In this document: piece after piece, positions 21,320 to 24,322 of the stretch
Layout of the letters: each line of letters starts with the position of its first letter
Position numbering within the stretch: the stretch's first letter is position 1
Assembly: GCA_035510775.1 (NCBI GenBank)
Contig: DATKGP010000001.1
Location: 1 to 24,322 of the forward strand
Origin: DATKGP01 sp035510775
Lineage (GTDB): Bacteria > Patescibacteriota > UBA1384 > 2-12-FULL-50-11
Reading direction: 5' to 3'
Length of the DNA stretch: 24,322 nucleotides
Program-made: the position numbers and the translations under genes
The notes under the pieces: model-generated
Seen by the model: the letters and a program-made list of their open reading frames with translations, nothing else
What the model was told of the DNA's origin: nothing
Databases searched by the model: none

Positions 21320-21655
21320 TTAGGTTTTAATCTCGATATCGACCCCTGCTGGCAAGTCGAGATTAATTAGACTATCCAAAGTCTTCGGGTTTGGGTCGAG
21401 CACATCGATGATGCGCTTATGCACTCGGACTTCGAACTGCTCTCGGGCGTCCTTATGGATGAACGTTGACTTGTTGACCGTCACCATCGATTTTTCGGTC
21501 GGCAGCGGGATCGGGCCGGCAATGATGGCGCCGGTTCTCTCGGCCGCTTCGATAATCTTCTTGGCCGAACGATCAATCACACGATAATCGTAAGCTTTCA
21601 GCTTGATTCGAATCGTCTGCTTGGCGTTCGAGCGATCTTTGGTGGTGGTGGCCAT
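21320..21655 (-). CDS. rpsJ: Small subunit ribosomal protein uS10 (S10)
   Basis: 30S head protein and, in many bacteria, the NusE partner in antitermination. Features: IRIKLKAYDYRVIDRSAKKIIEAAERTGA, GPIPLPTEKSMVTVNKSTFIHKDAREQFEVRVHKRIIDVLDP, then LPAGVDIEIK. The short polar N-terminal extension makes 111 residues against about 102. It follows tuf by 26 bases but is cut off from rplC by a terminator, an inserted gene and a new promoter. Confidence 0.97.
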   Translation of the reverse strand: MATTTKDRSNAKQTIRIKLKAYDYRVIDRSAKKIIEAAERTGAIIAGPIPLPTEKSMVTVNKSTFIHKDAREQFEVRVHKRIIDVLDPNPKTLDSLINLDLPAGVDIEIKT

Positions 21656-21681
21656 TTTTTCTAAGGTGCTTTCTTTTTTAT

Positions 21682-22863
<1,182 letters not shown>

Positions 22864-22896
22864 ATTTCTCCCTTTCTTTTGTTTTTTGTTTGCTTA

Positions 22897-22925
22897 ATTA
22901 TAACTAAAATCAATGCTAATTGTAA
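22897..22925 (-). promoter_or_regulatory. tuf: tuf promoter, proximal
   Basis: Minus-strand -35 TTACAA (22920-22925), 17 bases, perfect -10 TATAAT (22897-22902). It shares bases with the -10 of the distal tuf promoter, so the two cannot be occupied together. Confidence 0.55.
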
Positions 22926-22948
22926 CTGATTAGTACGGGTAACGTCAA
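22919..22948 (-). promoter_or_regulatory. tuf: tuf promoter, distal
   Basis: Minus-strand -35 TTGACG (22943-22948), 18 bases, -10 TACAAT (22919-22924). The spacing and the -35 hexamer are the same as in the infA promoter. Confidence 0.55.
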
Positions 22949-22967
22949 GGGAGAAGTAATAGTTGGG

Positions 22968-22996
22968 TTGACTAATTACAAGTCAAAGATTATAAT
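22968..22996 (+). promoter_or_regulatory. Promoter of the plus-strand HTH-like gene
   Basis: -35 TTGACT (22968-22973), exactly 17 bases, perfect -10 TATAAT (22991-22996). The start point near 23003 gives a leader of about 24 bases containing the AGGAGG site. Confidence 0.75.
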
Positions 22997-23026
22997 GTGC
23001 CTAAATCTTCAGACATAGGAGGAAGT

Positions 23027-23431
23027 GTGAAAGATTCGCAGCTTAGAAATTCATTCAAGGAGCTCGAGGAAGCCTGCGCTAGAGGCGATAAAGTTGAGGC
23101 CGGCAGTGCCTTGAGACGCTTTCGTGATCAGTGGTGCCTTGAGACCGGCCAGACCATGCAGGACTTTGCCACAAGACTTGGCTTCAAGACAGACTATACA
23201 GTAAGAAACTTGGGGCATGGCAAAAGTGACATACGTTGCTTGGCGAGAAAGCTGCTAACGATCAAGCGGCTTATTTCATTCCCGGAAGTTTCGAACGTCG
23301 AGGAAAAAGACGACACGCCGTCGCTAGCTGAGTTCGTGAGGCTTCTCGAACGAGCGCTCAAAAAGCAAATATCCTTTAGTTGCTTCGAGTCATGTGAAGC
23401 GATTCGCAAAGCTCTTTACGGTATTCAGTAG
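23027..23431 (+). CDS. Small HTH-like (possibly XRE-type) protein
   Basis: 134 residues. Residues 43-72 (TMQDFATRLGFKTDYTVRNLGHGKSDI) follow the spacing of a Cro/CI helix-turn-helix, with the GHGKSD turn resembling the E-G-- that ends the recognition region; the rest is helical and charged, with Cys at 17, 37, 71, 119 and 123. The open frame reaches GTG at 22997, but that codon lies on the promoter; GTG at 23027 is preceded by AGGAGG at 4 bases and lies inside the predicted transcript. A DNA-binding regulator is the likely role, by fold resemblance only. It lies alone on the plus strand between tuf and fusA. Confidence 0.65.
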   Translation: MKDSQLRNSFKELEEACARGDKVEAGSALRRFRDQWCLETGQTMQDFATRLGFKTDYTVRNLGHGKSDIRCLARKLLTIKRLISFPEVSNVEEKDDTPSLAEFVRLLERALKKQISFSCFESCEAIRKALYGIQ

Positions 23432-23448
23432 AAATCTGTCAGCCAGTC

Positions 23449-23476
23449 GGCCTTTAGGTGAAACACCCTGGAGGCC
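23449..23476 (+). terminator. Terminator after the HTH-like gene
   Basis: GGCCT/AGGCC outer stem, a small internal loop, GGTG/CACC inner stem and an AAA loop, followed by TTTCTCTT on the plus strand. It lies 17 bases past the stop and just before the converging fusA end, so it may also work for fusA, although that side has no U-run. Confidence 0.55.
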
Positions 23477-23482
23477 TTTCTC

Positions 23483-24322
23483 TTAACTCTCGGCCTTGGC
23501 CTTGGCGTTTCTACCGACGATTGTCTCGGCGATAGTGCGCGGAACTTCTTCGTAATGATCGAACTCCATCGTGAACGAGGCTCGGCCTTGGCTCATGCCG
23601 CGCAAATCTGTAATGTAACCAAACATTTCGGCTAGCGGCAGTTGGGCGTGGACAATTCTCGAGTTACCGCGCTCGTCTGAACCCATAATTCGGCCGCGGC
23701 GGCTGTTCAAATCGCCAACTACACTACCGAAGAATTCGTCGGGCGTGGTGACTTCGCATTTCATAATCGGCTCCAGCAAAACCGGGCCAGCATTCTTAAC
23801 ACCATCTTTCATGGCCATAGCGGCAGCTATTTGGAAGGCGATGTCGGACGAGTCAACTTCGTGATACGAACCGTCATAGACCGTCACCCGAACATCGACC
23901 AGCGGATAACCGGCGATAACTCCTTTGGAGACAACATCTTTGACACCCTTTTCCACCGATGGAACAAACTCGCGAGGAATTGAGCCACCGAAAATCTTGT
24001 CGACAAATTCGAAGCCCTCTCCCCTTTCGCGCGGGGTAATTTCCAGCCAAACGTGACCGTACTGACCACGGCCGCCGGTCTGACGGATATATTTACCTTC
24101 CTGCTTGACCGATTTGGTGATGGCCTCTTTGTAGGCAACCTGGGGCTGGCCTTTGGTGGCCTCGACGTTAAACTCGCGTTTCATCCTGTCGACGATAATA
24201 TCCAAGTGAAGCTCACCCATGCCTTCGATTAAAGTCTGATTAGATTCAGCGTCCTTAGAAAGTCTTAAAGTAGGGTCTTCGGCAGCCAGTCGCTGCAAGG
24301 CGACGCCCATTTTTTCCTGAGG
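23483..24322 (-). CDS. fusA: Elongation factor G, C-terminal part (5' end outside window)
   Basis: GTPase that drives translocation. The visible 279 residues cover domains III-V: EGMGELHLDIIVDRMKREF (domain III), TGGRGQYGHVWLEI and FEFVDKIFGGSIPREFVPSVEKGV (domain IV) and PIMKCEVTTPDEFFGSVVGDLNSRRGRI with MFGYITDLRGMSQGRASFTMEFDHYEEVP (domain V). The frame continues in PQEK to the window edge, so the Met at 24310 is internal, and about 400 N-terminal residues lie beyond. It does not run directly into tuf, because a plus-strand gene intervenes. Confidence 0.97.
   Translation of the reverse strand, partial: PQEKMGVALQRLAAEDPTLRLSKDAESNQTLIEGMGELHLDIIVDRMKREFNVEATKGQPQVAYKEAITKSVKQEGKYIRQTGGRGQYGHVWLEITPRERGEGFEFVDKIFGGSIPREFVPSVEKGVKDVVSKGVIAGYPLVDVRVTVYDGSYHEVDSSDIAFQIAAAMAMKDGVKNAGPVLLEPIMKCEVTTPDEFFGSVVGDLNSRRGRIMGSDERGNSRIVHAQLPLAEMFGYITDLRGMSQGRASFTMEFDHYEEVPRTIAETIVGRNAKAKAES

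Noticed and set aside
22997..23026. GTG at 22997 as start of the HTH-like protein
   Set aside because: It directly follows the -10 hexamer and precedes the predicted transcript start; GTG at 23027 has AGGAGG before it.

Overview
The window is a core translation locus from what is most likely a Candidate Phyla Radiation (Patescibacteria) bacterium, G+C near one half by eye. Almost every gene lies on the minus strand. In transcription order (right to left) they read: fusA (3' part), tuf, rpsJ, an unrecognised gene, then rplC-D-W-B, rpsS, rplV, rpsC, rplP, rpmC, rpsQ, rplN-X-E, rpsN, rpsH, rplF-R, rpsE, rplO, secY, a LysM gene, adk, map, infA, rpmJ, rpsM-K-D, rpoA, rplQ, rplM, rpsI, an exonuclease gene, rbfA, a membrane protein gene, aspS, a D,D-carboxypeptidase gene and an MscS-like membrane protein gene. 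The plus strand carries only the 3' part of rnc at the left edge and a small HTH-like gene between tuf and fusA. TGA acts as an ordinary stop (for example in rpmJ, map and the exonuclease gene), so the code is the standard bacterial one.

The CPR assignment rests on several observations. There is no rpmD (uL30) between rpsE and rplO, a loss reported as general in CPR. Packing is extreme, with many TAATG, TGATG, ATGA and ATGTCTAA stop/start overlaps. Several housekeeping proteins are trimmed: RpoA has no C-terminal domain, AspRS has no GAD insertion and uS4 has no zinc-type N-terminus. The exact phylum cannot be fixed from this window.

Right end (20.4-24.3 kb): this is the most rearranged part. 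The usual fusA-tuf-rpsJ-rplC run is interrupted twice. A plus-strand gene with a near-consensus promoter sits between tuf and fusA, divergent from tandem tuf promoters. An unrecognised 168-residue gene sits between rpsJ and rplC. It is followed by its own terminator and a fresh rplC promoter, and preceded by a 230-base spacer holding an rpsJ terminator and a compact plus-strand promoter/hairpin unit that looks like a small RNA gene.

Middle (7-20.4 kb): the merged S10-spc-alpha ribosomal clusters supply both ribosomal subunits, the SecY translocon, IF-1, methionine aminopeptidase and the RNA polymerase alpha subunit. adk lacks a usable ATG/GTG/TTG start but has a strong Shine-Dalgarno in front of an ATA codon. 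infA has a promoter so close to its ATG that its mRNA would be almost leaderless. Heptameric AT-rich repeats occur in the rpmJ-rpsM spacer and inside the rplV coding tail.

Left end (0-7 kb): uL13/uS9, ribosome maturation (RbfA), aspartyl-tRNA synthesis, cell-wall trimming and membrane proteins, closed by a convergent bidirectional terminator facing the end of rnc.
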